From the NCBI RefSeq assembly GCF_000244915.1, contig NZ_CM001442.1:3782001-3846000 (forward strand): a DNA stretch of 64,000 nucleotides, given 5' to 3'. Origin of the DNA: Bradyrhizobium sp. WSM471. Its GTDB lineage: Bacteria > Pseudomonadota > Alphaproteobacteria > Rhizobiales > Xanthobacteraceae. The notes under the pieces were generated by a model. The model searched no databases, was not told the origin of the DNA, and worked only from the letters and a program-made list of their open reading frames with translations. The translations under genes and the position numbers were made by a program. Below are positions 27,581-35,709 of this stretch, piece after piece. Within the stretch, counting starts at the first letter, position 1. Every line of letters begins with the position of its first letter.

Positions 27581-28333
27581 TCAGACCTGCGCCATGCCGC
27601 CATCGACGGCGAGATCCACGCCGGTGATGTAGGAACTTTCATCGGAGGCGAGGAACGTGACGGCAGCCGCGATTTCCTCCGGCTTGCCCCTGCGACCCAT
27701 CGGGACCTGTGACGCAAATCCGGCGGCGGCTTGCTCGGCTTGCTCGCGGGTCAAGCCCGTCGTCGTCTCCAGGGCGGGGGTCTCGGTTGGCCCGGCGCTC
27801 ATCGTATTGACGCGGATTTTGCGGTCTTTCAGCTCCAGCGTCCAGGCGCGCGAGAAGCTGCGCACCGCCGCCTTGCTGGCGGCGTAGACGCTGAACCCTG
27901 GCAGCCCCTTCACGTTCGAGACCGAAGAGTTCAGGATGATCGAACCGCCGTCCCTGAAGAGGGGGAGGGCCTTCTGCACCGTGAAGAACAGCCCCTTCAC
28001 GTTGACGTCGAAGGTCTGGTCGAAATGGGCCTCGGTCGCTGCCGCGAGCGGCGCGATTGTCCCCGCGCCCGCATTCGCGAAGAGAATGTCGATGTGACCA
28101 TGTTTCTCTTTCACGACGGCATAGAGCCGGTCCAGATCTTCCAGGCGCGACACGTCGCCGACAACCGTCGTCACGTTTCTCTCGATGAAGGCCGCGGCCT
28201 CCTTCAGCTCCTTCTCGCGTCGCCCGGTGATCACCACATGCGCACCTTCGTCCACGAAGCGCTTGGCTGTGGACAATCCAATGCCGCTGCTGCCGCCGGT
28301 GATGACTGCGATCTTGCCTTCCAGTTTTTTCAT
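27581..28333 (-). CDS. Short-chain dehydrogenase/reductase (glucose/ribitol type)
   Basis: 250-residue classical SDR: TGGSSGIG (residues 12-19) for the cofactor, NAGAG near 87, catalytic Ser in SSVSNVKG, YxxxK as YAASKAA, and C-terminal SSYITGVDLAVDGG. Basic residues after the second strand (GRREKEL) favour NADP(H). The substrate is unknown. It is closely related in layout to the next SDR and probably arose by tandem duplication. Confidence 0.9.
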   Translation of the reverse strand: MKKLEGKIAVITGGSSGIGLSTAKRFVDEGAHVVITGRREKELKEAAAFIERNVTTVVGDVSRLEDLDRLYAVVKEKHGHIDILFANAGAGTIAPLAAATEAHFDQTFDVNVKGLFFTVQKALPLFRDGGSIILNSSVSNVKGLPGFSVYAASKAAVRSFSRAWTLELKDRKIRVNTMSAGPTETPALETTTGLTREQAEQAAAGFASQVPMGRRGKPEEIAAAVTFLASDESSYITGVDLAVDGGMAQV

Positions 28334-28382
28334 GATGTTTATCTTTCGTTGTGTGTGGGCCAGGCGCGGGACCGCGCCGGGG

Positions 28383-29117
28383 TCAGAGTTGCGCCAGGCC
28401 GCCGTCGACGGCGACTTCGCTGGCGGTCATGAAGCTGCTGTCCGACGAGGCGAGAAAGGCAGCCACGGCCCCGATCTCCGCGGGATCGGCCATGCGCTGC
28501 AGCGGAGTCATCGCGGCGAACATCTTCTGTCCCTCCTCGCCGAGCGCTTCCTTCGCGAGTTCGGTCGCAGTCGCCCCGGGCGACAGCACGTTGACCCGGA
28601 TGCCGCTGCCCTTCAGGTCCTCCGCCCAGGTCCGCGCGAGGTTGCGCACGGCCGCCTTGCTGGCGCTGTAGGCGCTCATGGCCGGGGCGCCCGTGGTGCC
28701 TGCGCTCGATCCGGTCAGGATGATCGAACCGCCCCGGCGCATCAGCGGTAGCGCCTTCTGCACCGTGAAGATCGTCCCCTTCACGTTGGTGCCGAAGGTT
28801 TCGTCGATGTGCGCGGCGGTGATCTTGCCGAGCGCAAGCTGGCTTCCCGCTCCGGCATTGGCGAAGACGATGTCAAGGGTACCGCGTTCGGCCTTCACCG
28901 CCGCGTAGAGCCGGTCGAGGTCGTCCTCATCGGAGACCGAGCCCTTCACCGCGCGGGCATTGGATCCGAGGGCGGCAACAGCTGCGTCGAGCGCTTGCTG
29001 TCGGCGGCCGAAGATGAAGACGAAGGCGCCGTCTTCGATGAAGCGCTTTGCCGCAGCGCGGCCGATGCCGGTCGCGCCACCCGTGATGACTGCAACCTTG
29101 CCGTCAAGCTTTCCCAT
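28383..29117 (-). CDS. Short-chain dehydrogenase/reductase
   Basis: 244 residues with TGGATGIG, FGRRQQAL (NADP preference), NAGAG, catalytic YSASKAA and a C-terminal FMTASEVAVDGGLAQL. It starts at ATG 29117 behind GACAGGAGAAATC. Being first in the leftward cluster and divergent from a LysR gene, it is the likely direct target of that regulator. Confidence 0.9.
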   Translation of the reverse strand: MGKLDGKVAVITGGATGIGRAAAKRFIEDGAFVFIFGRRQQALDAAVAALGSNARAVKGSVSDEDDLDRLYAAVKAERGTLDIVFANAGAGSQLALGKITAAHIDETFGTNVKGTIFTVQKALPLMRRGGSIILTGSSAGTTGAPAMSAYSASKAAVRNLARTWAEDLKGSGIRVNVLSPGATATELAKEALGEEGQKMFAAMTPLQRMADPAEIGAVAAFLASSDSSFMTASEVAVDGGLAQL

Positions 29118-29355
29118 GATTTCTCCTGTCGTGGTGCCGGGACAGCATCTGCCCCCGACGTCCCCGACATAGGTCCGCCGGCGTCAGGCGTTGAGTGCGG
29201 AAGCGCGCACATCGGTGGTGCGAAATCGATCCGGCTGCACGATCGACGCCAGCCGCGACGGCCGGTGTCTGCCGTTGGGAAGGGCTGCGCCTGCCGGAAC
29301 GGGCTATGATGACCGCCCGTACTGCGGTACGAGGCATCCGGAGGGCTTGAAAGGC

Positions 29356-29369
29356 GCACCGCGCGGTGC
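29356..29369. promoter_or_regulatory. 14-base palindrome upstream of lysR-type gene
   Basis: GCACCGCGCGGTGC is a perfect palindrome 11 bases upstream of the LysR ATG in the divergent SDR/LysR intergenic region (29118-29380). It could be an autoregulatory site or block the SD by pairing. The rest of this 263-base region shows no clear T-N11-A box by eye. Confidence 0.4.
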
Positions 29370-29380
29370 GGGATTGCACC

Positions 29381-30277
29381 ATGATCGACTGGGATGACGT
29401 TCGCTACTTTCTGGCCGTCGCGCGCGGAGGCTCGGTGCGGGCTGCGGCCGAGCAGCTCGGTGTGAACCATGCGACCGTGCTGCGGCGCATCGCCCAGCTC
29501 GAGGAACGCCTCGCCGTCCAGATGTTCGAAAAGCTACCCTCGGGCTACCGCCTGACGGCTGCGGGCGAGGAGGTCCTCGAATTCGCGGACCAGATGGAAG
29601 CCTCGTCGCACCAGCTGGAGACGCGCGTCTTCGGGCGCGACCAGAGTGTGCGCGGGCGTCTGCGGGTGACGCTGGCGCCGCCGCTCGCGACACATTTGCT
29701 GATGCCTGATTTCGCCGACTTCGCGCGTCTGCATCCGGACATCGAGATGGATATCCTGTCGTTCGGCGAGCTGGTCAATTTGACCAACCGGGAGGCCGAC
29801 GTCGCGATCCGCGTCGTCTACGACCGCAAGACCCTGCCGCTCAATCTTCACGGTGTGAAGGGACCGGAGCTGTTCGGCGCCGTCTACACGTCTAGGGATC
29901 GGCTGACCGCGTGGCGTGCCGGCGCGCCTGATCCCTTCCGCTGGATCGTCATCAGCATTCACGGCATCCCGGACTGGGCCAGCGCGGGTGAGGTTCGCGC
30001 CGCGGGCGTTCCATTCAGGACCTCAGACGCCGGGGCGCAGATCGCTGCTGTCCGGCAAGGGCTGGGGATTACGACACTGCCGTGCTTCGTCGGCGATGCC
30101 GACCCGCTGCTGGTGAGGGTGCCGGGCACCGAGTTGCACATGTACGGAACGGTCTGGCTCCTCACGCAGGGCGAGACACGCAAGACCAAGCGCGTGCGGC
30201 TGTTCACCGAGTTCGTATCCCGCAGGCTCGCCGCGTACGCGCCGCTTCTTGCGGGACTGTCGGTGGCGCGCGACTGA
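29381..30277 (+). CDS. LysR-family transcriptional regulator
   Basis: 298 residues. The N-terminal winged HTH (DWDDVRYFLAVARGGSVRAA, LGVNHATVLRRIAQLEERL) is followed by the effector-binding domain (LRVTLAPPLATHLLMPDFAD, FGELVNLTNREADVAIRVVY). This pattern matches the AaeR/YafC-like subgroup. The start is ATG 29381 (MIDWDDVRYF); a frame to 29366 is possible. Divergent from the SDR/NTF2/methyltransferase cluster, which it probably controls. Confidence 0.9.
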   Translation: MIDWDDVRYFLAVARGGSVRAAAEQLGVNHATVLRRIAQLEERLAVQMFEKLPSGYRLTAAGEEVLEFADQMEASSHQLETRVFGRDQSVRGRLRVTLAPPLATHLLMPDFADFARLHPDIEMDILSFGELVNLTNREADVAIRVVYDRKTLPLNLHGVKGPELFGAVYTSRDRLTAWRAGAPDPFRWIVISIHGIPDWASAGEVRAAGVPFRTSDAGAQIAAVRQGLGITTLPCFVGDADPLLVRVPGTELHMYGTVWLLTQGETRKTKRVRLFTEFVSRRLAAYAPLLAGLSVARD

Positions 30278-30339
30278 GGCGCGGCAGGTCGGCGACGGAA
30301 AGGTTGGCCTCGACAGATCAGTGCGTTATCGTGCTTCAG

Positions 30340-30357
30340 AACAATCGAGTGGGAGTA
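30340..30357 (+). pseudogene. guaA: 3'-terminal scrap of guaA (TIEWE-stop)
   Basis: Reads AACAATCGAGTGGGAGTAG, encoding T-I-E-W-E-stop exactly as at the end of the intact guaA (ACGATTGAGTGGGAGTAG), with synonymous differences. Shared sequence continues through GGG. It lies the same distance upstream of the second HNH copy as the real guaA end lies upstream of the first, so it behaves like a distal attachment-site remnant. Confidence 0.75.
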
Positions 30358-30419
30358 GGGTTGTGACTGCTATTCGTCCAGCATCGGTTATTTCCTGGAG
30401 AGGCAGCGCCGCTTAGGTC

Positions 30420-31318
30420 ATGGGATTTGGGGTATTCATCCATCGATTGGACTCGATTTACGATGACAGCCCAGCTGAGCAGTACCAATTTCCCGGTCAG
30501 TATCTCAGCCGCGTCGAAGCCTGCATCGGCGATTGGATTATCTATTACGAACCAAGGAAGGTCGCTGAGACGCGCGGCTACTTTGCGATTGCTCGCGTTC
30601 AGCAGGTTATTCCCGACCCGGGTACTTCGGGGATATATCTTGCTCTGATGGAACCCGGAAGTTACCTCGATTTTGCCAATTCGGTGGCTTTCAACGGGCC
30701 GACCGGTCTAGTGGAACGGGGCGTGCTGAACGCGCAGGGACGAATTTCAGGGCGTGCTCAGTCTGCGGTCCGCGCAATCTAACCCGACGATTTCAATCGA
30801 ATATTCGAGCTTGGATTCTCGGAGACTGCGCCGATGCTGCCGCGCGTTGATGCTGATGTTCAATCTCAATTCGGCGAAAAAGAGCAGGCGCCCTTCAAAT
30901 TCGAGCAGCAGCGGGATCGTGTCAGTCTTACGGTATCGAGAATTTTGCGCGATCGGTTTTTCGTCGCATTGTATTGCGCGCCTACGACGAACGTTGCGCC
31001 ATTACCGGGCTGAAGCTCATAAACGGAATGGGGCGCGCAGAGGTCGCGGCGGCGCATATACGGTCTGTGGAGGCAGATGGGCCGGACATCGTGAGCAATG
31101 GCATCGCTCTGTCCGGTACCGCTCATTGGATGTTCGATCGTGGCTTGATCAGCTTGGCGGATGATCTGAAAATACTGATCTCGCGCCAGACAAACGATCT
31201 GGACGGAGTCCGAGCGGTAATCAACAAGACTGGCCGCGCGCATGAGCCAAAGCGACTATCAGATCGGCCTCATCCGCATTTTTTGAAGTGGCACCGCGAG
31301 CATTGCTTCAAACATTGA
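30420..31318 (+). pseudogene. Broken second copy of the HNH endonuclease gene
   Basis: Colinear with the gene at 22811-23710. The first 120 codons are about 82 percent identical at the protein level by hand count. A TAA at 30780-30782 replaces the serine codon of AVRPISPDD. Reading continues in frame (DDFNRIFELGF) until a one-base deletion near 30953, after which the match resumes in another frame with YDERCAITGLKLINGMGRAE and runs to the same C-terminus HREHCFKH. With two independent lesions it is not expected to make nuclease. Confidence 0.92.
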
Positions 31319-31449
31319 ACACGTAGGAGGGCTGTCGCTTCGTTCCGCGCGAACAGTGACGGTCAGGGTCGATCCGTGCCATACCGCAAGATCGGTCGAG
31401 CAAGTCATGGCCGTCAGCGACTAGATGGAGCCGCCACGGAGGAGGGACG

Positions 31450-32331
31450 ATGAAGGCGGCGCTGCAAAGCTATCGGGACCGGATGCGACGGGTGCTGGAC
31501 CATATCGACCGACATCTCGACGGCGATCTGGATCTGGACACGGTGAGTGCTGTTGCGGCCTTCTCGAAGTTTCATTTCCACCGGCAGTTCTCGGCGACCT
31601 TCGGACTATCAGTGCATCGTTATGTCCAGCTGGCCCGCATGAAGCGCGCGTCGCATCAGCTGGCCTATATGGACGCCCTTGATGTCACGGAGATTGCGAT
31701 GGATGCCGGTTACGACGCACCGGATGCCTTCGCCCGCGCCTTTCGGCAACGGTTCGGGCAATCGCCGTCGTCGTTCCGGAAGTCTCCCGACTGGGAGCCG
31801 TGGCTTGCGGCCTTAGGGCCTCTCGACAACGCCAGGAGCAAGCTCATGCAGAAAACGTTTACCACCGACGACGTGACGATCCGCGATGTGCCCCCTACGC
31901 CGGTCGCGATCATGGAGCATCGGGGAAGCCCTGAGACACTTGGTGACACGATCCGGCGGTTCATCGCGTGGCGCAGGGCCGCCGGCCTGCACCCCAGGAC
32001 AAATCCCACCTTCACTGTTTGGCATTCCGAGGGGCGTCCGGCGCAGCAGGACGAATACAGCATCGACCTTTGTGTCGGGACCGACCAGCCGATCGCGGCG
32101 AACGGCGAAGCGATCAAGACCGGCGAGATCCCCGGCGGACGCTGCGCGGTGCTGCGCGTCGTCGGCTACACCGACAATCTGGAGCCTGCCGCGCTCTTTC
32201 TTTATCGTGACTGGCTTCCGGCCAGCGGCGAGGAAGCCCGCGACTTCCCGGTCTATTGCCAGCGGCTGAGCTTCTTCCCCGAGGTGCCGGAGCACGAGAC
32301 CGTCGCGGACGTTTTTCTGCCGCTGAAGTAG
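31450..32331 (+). CDS. AraC-family regulator with GyrI-like effector domain
   Basis: 293 residues. The N-terminal double HTH (residues about 8-110: DHIDRHLDGDLDLDTVSAVA, FSKFHFHRQFSATFGLSVHR, DVTEIAMDAGYDAPDAFARA) is joined to a C-terminal GyrI-like/SOUL-related small-molecule-binding domain (VTIRDVPPTPVAIMEHRGSP ... FPVYCQRLSFFPEVPEHETV). Architecture as in Rob and SbmC-type AraC regulators that sense toxic organic compounds. The target is unknown; the SRPBCC-ArsR pair follows. Confidence 0.9.
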   Translation: MKAALQSYRDRMRRVLDHIDRHLDGDLDLDTVSAVAAFSKFHFHRQFSATFGLSVHRYVQLARMKRASHQLAYMDALDVTEIAMDAGYDAPDAFARAFRQRFGQSPSSFRKSPDWEPWLAALGPLDNARSKLMQKTFTTDDVTIRDVPPTPVAIMEHRGSPETLGDTIRRFIAWRRAAGLHPRTNPTFTVWHSEGRPAQQDEYSIDLCVGTDQPIAANGEAIKTGEIPGGRCAVLRVVGYTDNLEPAALFLYRDWLPASGEEARDFPVYCQRLSFFPEVPEHETVADVFLPLK

Positions 32332-32361
32332 CGTCCTCGAATCCAGACATCGAATACTCCA

Positions 32362-32385
32362 TAATATAAGACTTGACTTATATTA
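32362..32385. promoter_or_regulatory. ArsR-type operator overlapping promoter of the SRPBCC-arsR operon
   Basis: Perfect 9-base arms TAATATAAG (32362-32370) and CTTATATTA (32377-32385) with spacer ACTTGA. A -35 candidate TTGACT (32373-32378) is inside it, and GATATT at 32395-32400 is a -10 candidate with 16-base spacing. A symmetric A/T-rich site over the -35 is the usual arrangement for ArsR-family autorepression, and an ArsR gene is second in this operon. Confidence 0.65.
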
Positions 32386-32429
32386 GTGTGGGTCGATATT
32401 GATCCTTGCACGCGACAAGGAGGAGCTCC

Positions 32430-33092
32430 ATGGAGATCGACGTCGTCAGGGTATTGGGGCTGGTTACGCGTTCGGTGAGGAATTTCGAGAAGGACGGGAA
32501 AGCGGCCAGTGCGGTGACACTGACGCGGCTTTACGAGACCAGCGTCGACGATCTCTGGGACGCAGTGACCAGCCAGCAACGCATTCCGCGCTGGTTCTTG
32601 CCGGTCGAGGGAGATCTCCAGATCGGTGGAAAGTACCAGCTCAAGGGGAATGCCGGCGGCACCATCACGGCGTGCACGCCGCCAACCCATTTCGCGGCGA
32701 CCTGGGAATTCGGCGGCGCGATGAGCTGGATCGATGTCAAGCTGACGGCAGAACGAAGCCAGGCGCGGTTGACGCTTGAGCACACCGCGATGATCGAGGA
32801 TCATTGGGAGCAGTTCGGTCCAGGGGCGGTCGGGATCGGTTGGGATCTCGCCATTGCGGGGCTGGAGCGATATGTTGCGACCGGGGCATCGGTCGACCAT
32901 GAGACGGCCGAGGCATGGATGGGCTCTCCCGCGGGCAAGGAATTCATGACCAGTAGCGGCGAGTATTGGCGCGCGGCGCATGTCGCAAGTGGCGTGGATC
33001 CTGCCTCCGCGAAACAGCGGTCGGACCGTACCATCGCTTTCTATCGCGGCGAGCCGCCGCCCGACGTCGCGCATCCGGGCACAGGAAGCTGA
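32430..33092 (+). CDS. SRPBCC-family (AHSA1/START-like) protein
   Basis: 220 residues with the helix-grip fold of the AHSA1 group: ASAVTLTRLYETSVDDLWDA, IPRWFLPVEGDLQIGGKYQL, FAATWEFGGAMSWIDVKLTA. It binds hydrophobic ligands in other members; its function is unknown. The start is ATG 32430 behind a very strong AAGGAGGAG. Its TGA shares a base with the ATG of arsR, so the two are one translational unit, the common AHSA1-ArsR pairing. Confidence 0.88.
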   Translation: MEIDVVRVLGLVTRSVRNFEKDGKAASAVTLTRLYETSVDDLWDAVTSQQRIPRWFLPVEGDLQIGGKYQLKGNAGGTITACTPPTHFAATWEFGGAMSWIDVKLTAERSQARLTLEHTAMIEDHWEQFGPGAVGIGWDLAIAGLERYVATGASVDHETAEAWMGSPAGKEFMTSSGEYWRAAHVASGVDPASAKQRSDRTIAFYRGEPPPDVAHPGTGS

Positions 33093-33454
33093 TGCAAATC
33101 TTCGAGGTCCTCGCCGACCCCGTCCGCCGTCGCATCCTCGAGCTGCTTGCGCCCGGCGAGATGGCGTCCGGCGAGGTCGTCGAAGTGATCGGAGCCGAGT
33201 TCGGGATCACGCAGGCCGCCGTGTCGCAGCACCTCAAGGTGCTGCGCGAGAGCGGCTTCGCGACGGTTCGTGCGGAGGCGCAACGGCGGCTCTATTCGGT
33301 CGATGCTGCGGGGCTTCAAGCGGTGGATGCATGGGTCGGTCAGTTCCGCAATTTCTGGGAGCCGAAGCTGGATGCGCTGGCGACGGAAATCGCGCGCGGC
33401 AAACGCGAGCGTCGGAATGCTCCGATGACCAAGCGGAGCGGGAAGCGGGCATGA
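33092..33454 (+). CDS. ArsR-family transcriptional repressor
   Basis: 120-residue winged HTH: MQIFEVLADPVRRRILELLA, ITQAAVSQHLKVLRESGFAT, VRAEAQRRLYSVDAAGLQ. It lacks the metal-ligand ELCVCDL motif of arsenic sensors, as in SdpR-type members that are paired with SRPBCC genes. It overlaps the SRPBCC stop by one base. Likely represses its own operon through the site at 32362-32385. Confidence 0.9.
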   Translation: MQIFEVLADPVRRRILELLAPGEMASGEVVEVIGAEFGITQAAVSQHLKVLRESGFATVRAEAQRRLYSVDAAGLQAVDAWVGQFRNFWEPKLDALATEIARGKRERRNAPMTKRSGKRA

Positions 33455-33491
33455 AGGCATCGCGGCAAAGGCCCCGTAGCATCGCGCCGCT

Positions 33492-33896
33492 TCAGTGAGG
33501 CACGAAAGCCGCCGCCAAAACAGCAAGCATACCAAAGCTGGCGATATTCCAGAACAGCGAGCGGACGAGCGGTATGCCGGATAGGTAAAGCGCGGTGTAG
33601 GCGATGCGTCCGCCAAGATAGGCGATCGATCCCCAATAAGTCAGCTCATTGTGAACGCCTGCGGCGTGAGAGATGAGGATCGCGGCGGCAAAGAATGGAA
33701 ACGTCTCCATGTAGTTGCGGAAATTTCGGTTGAGCCGGCCGGGGATGGGCTTGAGCGGCGGCATCTCGGTGTCGCGCGGACTCGCAGCCCATCTGAGGCC
33801 GTACTGCAGGTTCGCGGCTTGCGCGGCGGCGACAAGCTGTACGAAGCCCCAGACGATCGCGGCGGCCAGCATCGATAGCTCGAAGCTCATCGCCAT
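33492..33896 (-). CDS. MAPEG-family membrane protein
   Basis: 134 residues, about four membrane segments. The conserved RLNRNFRNYMETFPFFAAAI carries the N-x-x-E-x-x-P-like MAPEG signature and GRIAYTALYLSGIPLVRSL the later one. I chose ATG 33896 (MAMSFELSML); the longer frame to 34052 enters the GFA gene region. The second MAPEG gene in the window; function unproven. Confidence 0.85.
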   Translation of the reverse strand: MAMSFELSMLAAAIVWGFVQLVAAAQAANLQYGLRWAASPRDTEMPPLKPIPGRLNRNFRNYMETFPFFAAAILISHAAGVHNELTYWGSIAYLGGRIAYTALYLSGIPLVRSLFWNIASFGMLAVLAAAFVPH

Positions 33897-33921
33897 TGGC
33901 TGTCCCCCAATCTGCAAGAAA

Positions 33922-34335
33922 TCAGCGCGATCCCGGGTGCCATTCCGGGAGTTTGGGAATCTCGGGATCGAGATGATCCCAGGCATATCCGCGCGAGCAG
34001 AACAGCACGACGGACGGTTTGAACGTGCTGGCATCGTCCAGCGTGCCGACATAGATGCCGATGAACTCCGGCTTCTCGTCCGGCTTGTTGTAGATCGGCG
34101 AGCCGCAGTTCGGACAGAACCCCTTGCGCTTGACTGCGCCGCTGTCGGCAGTGCGTGCGATTTCGCGCACCTCGCCTGTCACCGAGACTGCGCTGCGCGC
34201 GAACACGAAGATGGAGCTGTGGCCGCTGCCGGTATCGCGCTGACAGTCGCTGCACTGACATTGGAAGCCGCGGACCGGCGCGGACGCACTGGTGTAGCAA
34301 ACCGCGCCGCAGGCGCAACGACCTGAATATGTCAT
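33922..34335 (-). CDS. GFA-family zinc-binding protein (CENP-V/GFA domain)
   Basis: 137 residues with the two zinc sites of the glutathione-dependent formaldehyde-activating family: GRCACGAVCY and CQCSDCQRDTG, then FCPNCGSPIYN. Most bacterial members are of unknown reaction despite the family name. Probably co-transcribed with the MAPEG gene 25 bases downstream. Confidence 0.88.
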   Translation of the reverse strand: MTYSGRCACGAVCYTSASAPVRGFQCQCSDCQRDTGSGHSSIFVFARSAVSVTGEVREIARTADSGAVKRKGFCPNCGSPIYNKPDEKPEFIGIYVGTLDDASTFKPSVVLFCSRGYAWDHLDPEIPKLPEWHPGSR

Positions 34336-34445
34336 TCGTCTCCCTCCCGACGGGGCCGACCGGTCCGATCATATCAGGCTGGTTTGATTTCGCCACATCG
34401 AGCAGCCGGCGCGATTTCACACAAGCCTGATCTCTGCTGGCCCGC

Positions 34446-34943
34446 TCACTCGCGCGACATCTTCTCGAATTTCTTCACCAGCCGCTCGCGCTTCAGCCGC
34501 GACAGCCGCTGGATCCAGAACATCCCATCGAGCTGGTCGATCTCGTGCTGGTGGCAGACGGCGCGCAAGGCTTCCGACTCCTCGCTGTGCACGTTGCCGT
34601 CGATATCCCGATAGCTGATCCGCACGCGGGCGTGGCGCTGCACCTCGTCGTTGACGCCGGGCATCGAGACGCTGCCTTCGCGATGCAGGATCATCTCGGG
34701 TGAGGCCCATTCGATCTCTGGATTGACATAGGTCTGCGCACCCTCCCTGACGTCGAGCTCGAGCACGACGACGCGCATGGGCACGCCGATATGCGGCGCC
34801 GTGATGCCGATGCCGGGCGCGGCGCGCATCGTATCGAGCAGATCGTTCGCAAGCTCGCGGAGCGCATCGTCGAACGCGGTGACGGGGCGGGCCGGCATCG
34901 CGAGGCGGCGGTCGGGATAGCGGACGATCGGGCGAATGGTCAT
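34446..34943 (-). CDS. Peptide deformylase-like protein with altered active-site motifs
   Basis: 165 residues clearly of the deformylase family, but every diagnostic motif is changed. Motif 1 GxGLAAxQ reads GIGITAPHIGV (Gln to His). Motif 2 EGCLS reads EGSVSMPGV (metal-ligand Cys to Ser). Motif 3 HExDH reads HQHEIDQLDG (second metal-ligand His to Gln). Such a protein may be inactive as a deformylase or bind its metal differently. Start ATG 34943; five extra residues to 34958 are possible. A genuine def gene is expected elsewhere in the genome. Confidence 0.85.
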   Translation of the reverse strand: MTIRPIVRYPDRRLAMPARPVTAFDDALRELANDLLDTMRAAPGIGITAPHIGVPMRVVVLELDVREGAQTYVNPEIEWASPEMILHREGSVSMPGVNDEVQRHARVRISYRDIDGNVHSEESEALRAVCHQHEIDQLDGMFWIQRLSRLKRERLVKKFEKMSRE

Positions 34944-34992
34944 GCAGGCTCCTACCACTCACGGATGGTTGAAGCATCCCGTTCTTGACGCC

Positions 34993-35010
34993 CTACCAAC
35001 TGGAAGGTAG
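34993..35010 (+). promoter_or_regulatory. Candidate TetR operator, site 1
   Basis: CTACCAACTGGAAGGTAG, with arms CTACC and GGTAG, lies 9 bases upstream of the tetR-like ATG and just downstream of TTGACG (34984-34989), a good -35. It matches site 2 at 35679-35696 at 15 of 18 positions. Confidence 0.65.
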
Positions 35011-35019
35011 CTAAGGGCC

Positions 35020-35604
35020 ATGACCAACGTTTCCTCGACTGCCGACGACATCCTGGCCTGCGCGCGCAGCTTGATCATCGCGGGCGGCTATAATGGTTTC
35101 AGCTACGCCGACGTGGCCGAGGTGGTCGGCATCCGCAAGCCGAGCATCCACCACCATTTCGCCAGCAAGGTCGACCTGGTCCGCACCCTCGTGTCGCGCT
35201 ACCGCGGAGAGGCCGAGGCGGGACTGTCCGCGCTCGAGCGCAATGTCCCTGATCCGCGCGCCCAGCTCGAAAGCTATGTCGCGTACTGGAAGGCGTGCAT
35301 CAATGATGCGACGGCGCCGTTCTGCGTGTGCGCGCTGCTGGCCAGCGAGCTCCCCATTTTGCCGGAGGAGGTCGCGCTCGAAGTCCGTGCGCACTTCCGC
35401 TCCCTGGCGTCCTGGCTGACGGCCGTCATGGAGCGCGGCAAGCGGAAAGGGCAACTCAAACTCTCCGGCACAGCCCGCGTCGAGGCCGAAGGATTCATGG
35501 CGACCATTCACGGCGCAATGCTGTCGGCGCGTGCCTATGGCGATCCAAAAATGTTCGGTGTGATCACCACCCCGCTGCTGGACCGGCTGGCCAACAAGCA
35601 CTGA
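35020..35604 (+). CDS. TetR/AcrR-family transcriptional regulator
   Basis: 194 residues. The N-terminal HTH DDILACARSLIIAGGYNGFS, YADVAEVVGIRKPSIHHHFA and SKVDLVRTLVSRY is canonical. The C-terminal ligand domain (CVCALLASELPILPEEVALE) resembles the YcdC/NemR-like group with a conserved Cys pair (FCVCAL), so a thiol-reactive or electrophilic signal is possible. Likely autorepressor; an identical-type operator precedes the next gene. Confidence 0.9.
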   Translation: MTNVSSTADDILACARSLIIAGGYNGFSYADVAEVVGIRKPSIHHHFASKVDLVRTLVSRYRGEAEAGLSALERNVPDPRAQLESYVAYWKACINDATAPFCVCALLASELPILPEEVALEVRAHFRSLASWLTAVMERGKRKGQLKLSGTARVEAEGFMATIHGAMLSARAYGDPKMFGVITTPLLDRLANKH

Positions 35605-35678
35605 GAGATATCAGCGAGACGATGGCGACGGTCCACAAGCGGGCTGGAGCGAAGTCGGTTTCGCTGCGTGCAAGAAAA

Positions 35679-35696
35679 CTACCAACTAGTAGGTAT
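35679..35696 (+). promoter_or_regulatory. Candidate TetR operator, site 2
   Basis: CTACCAACTAGTAGGTAT, sharing CTACCAACT, the following G and AGGTA with site 1. It lies 13 bases upstream of the ATG of the membrane protein gene at 35710, predicting that this gene is the second member of the TetR regulon. Confidence 0.65.
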
Positions 35697-35709
35697 AGGA
35701 AAGACTGCA

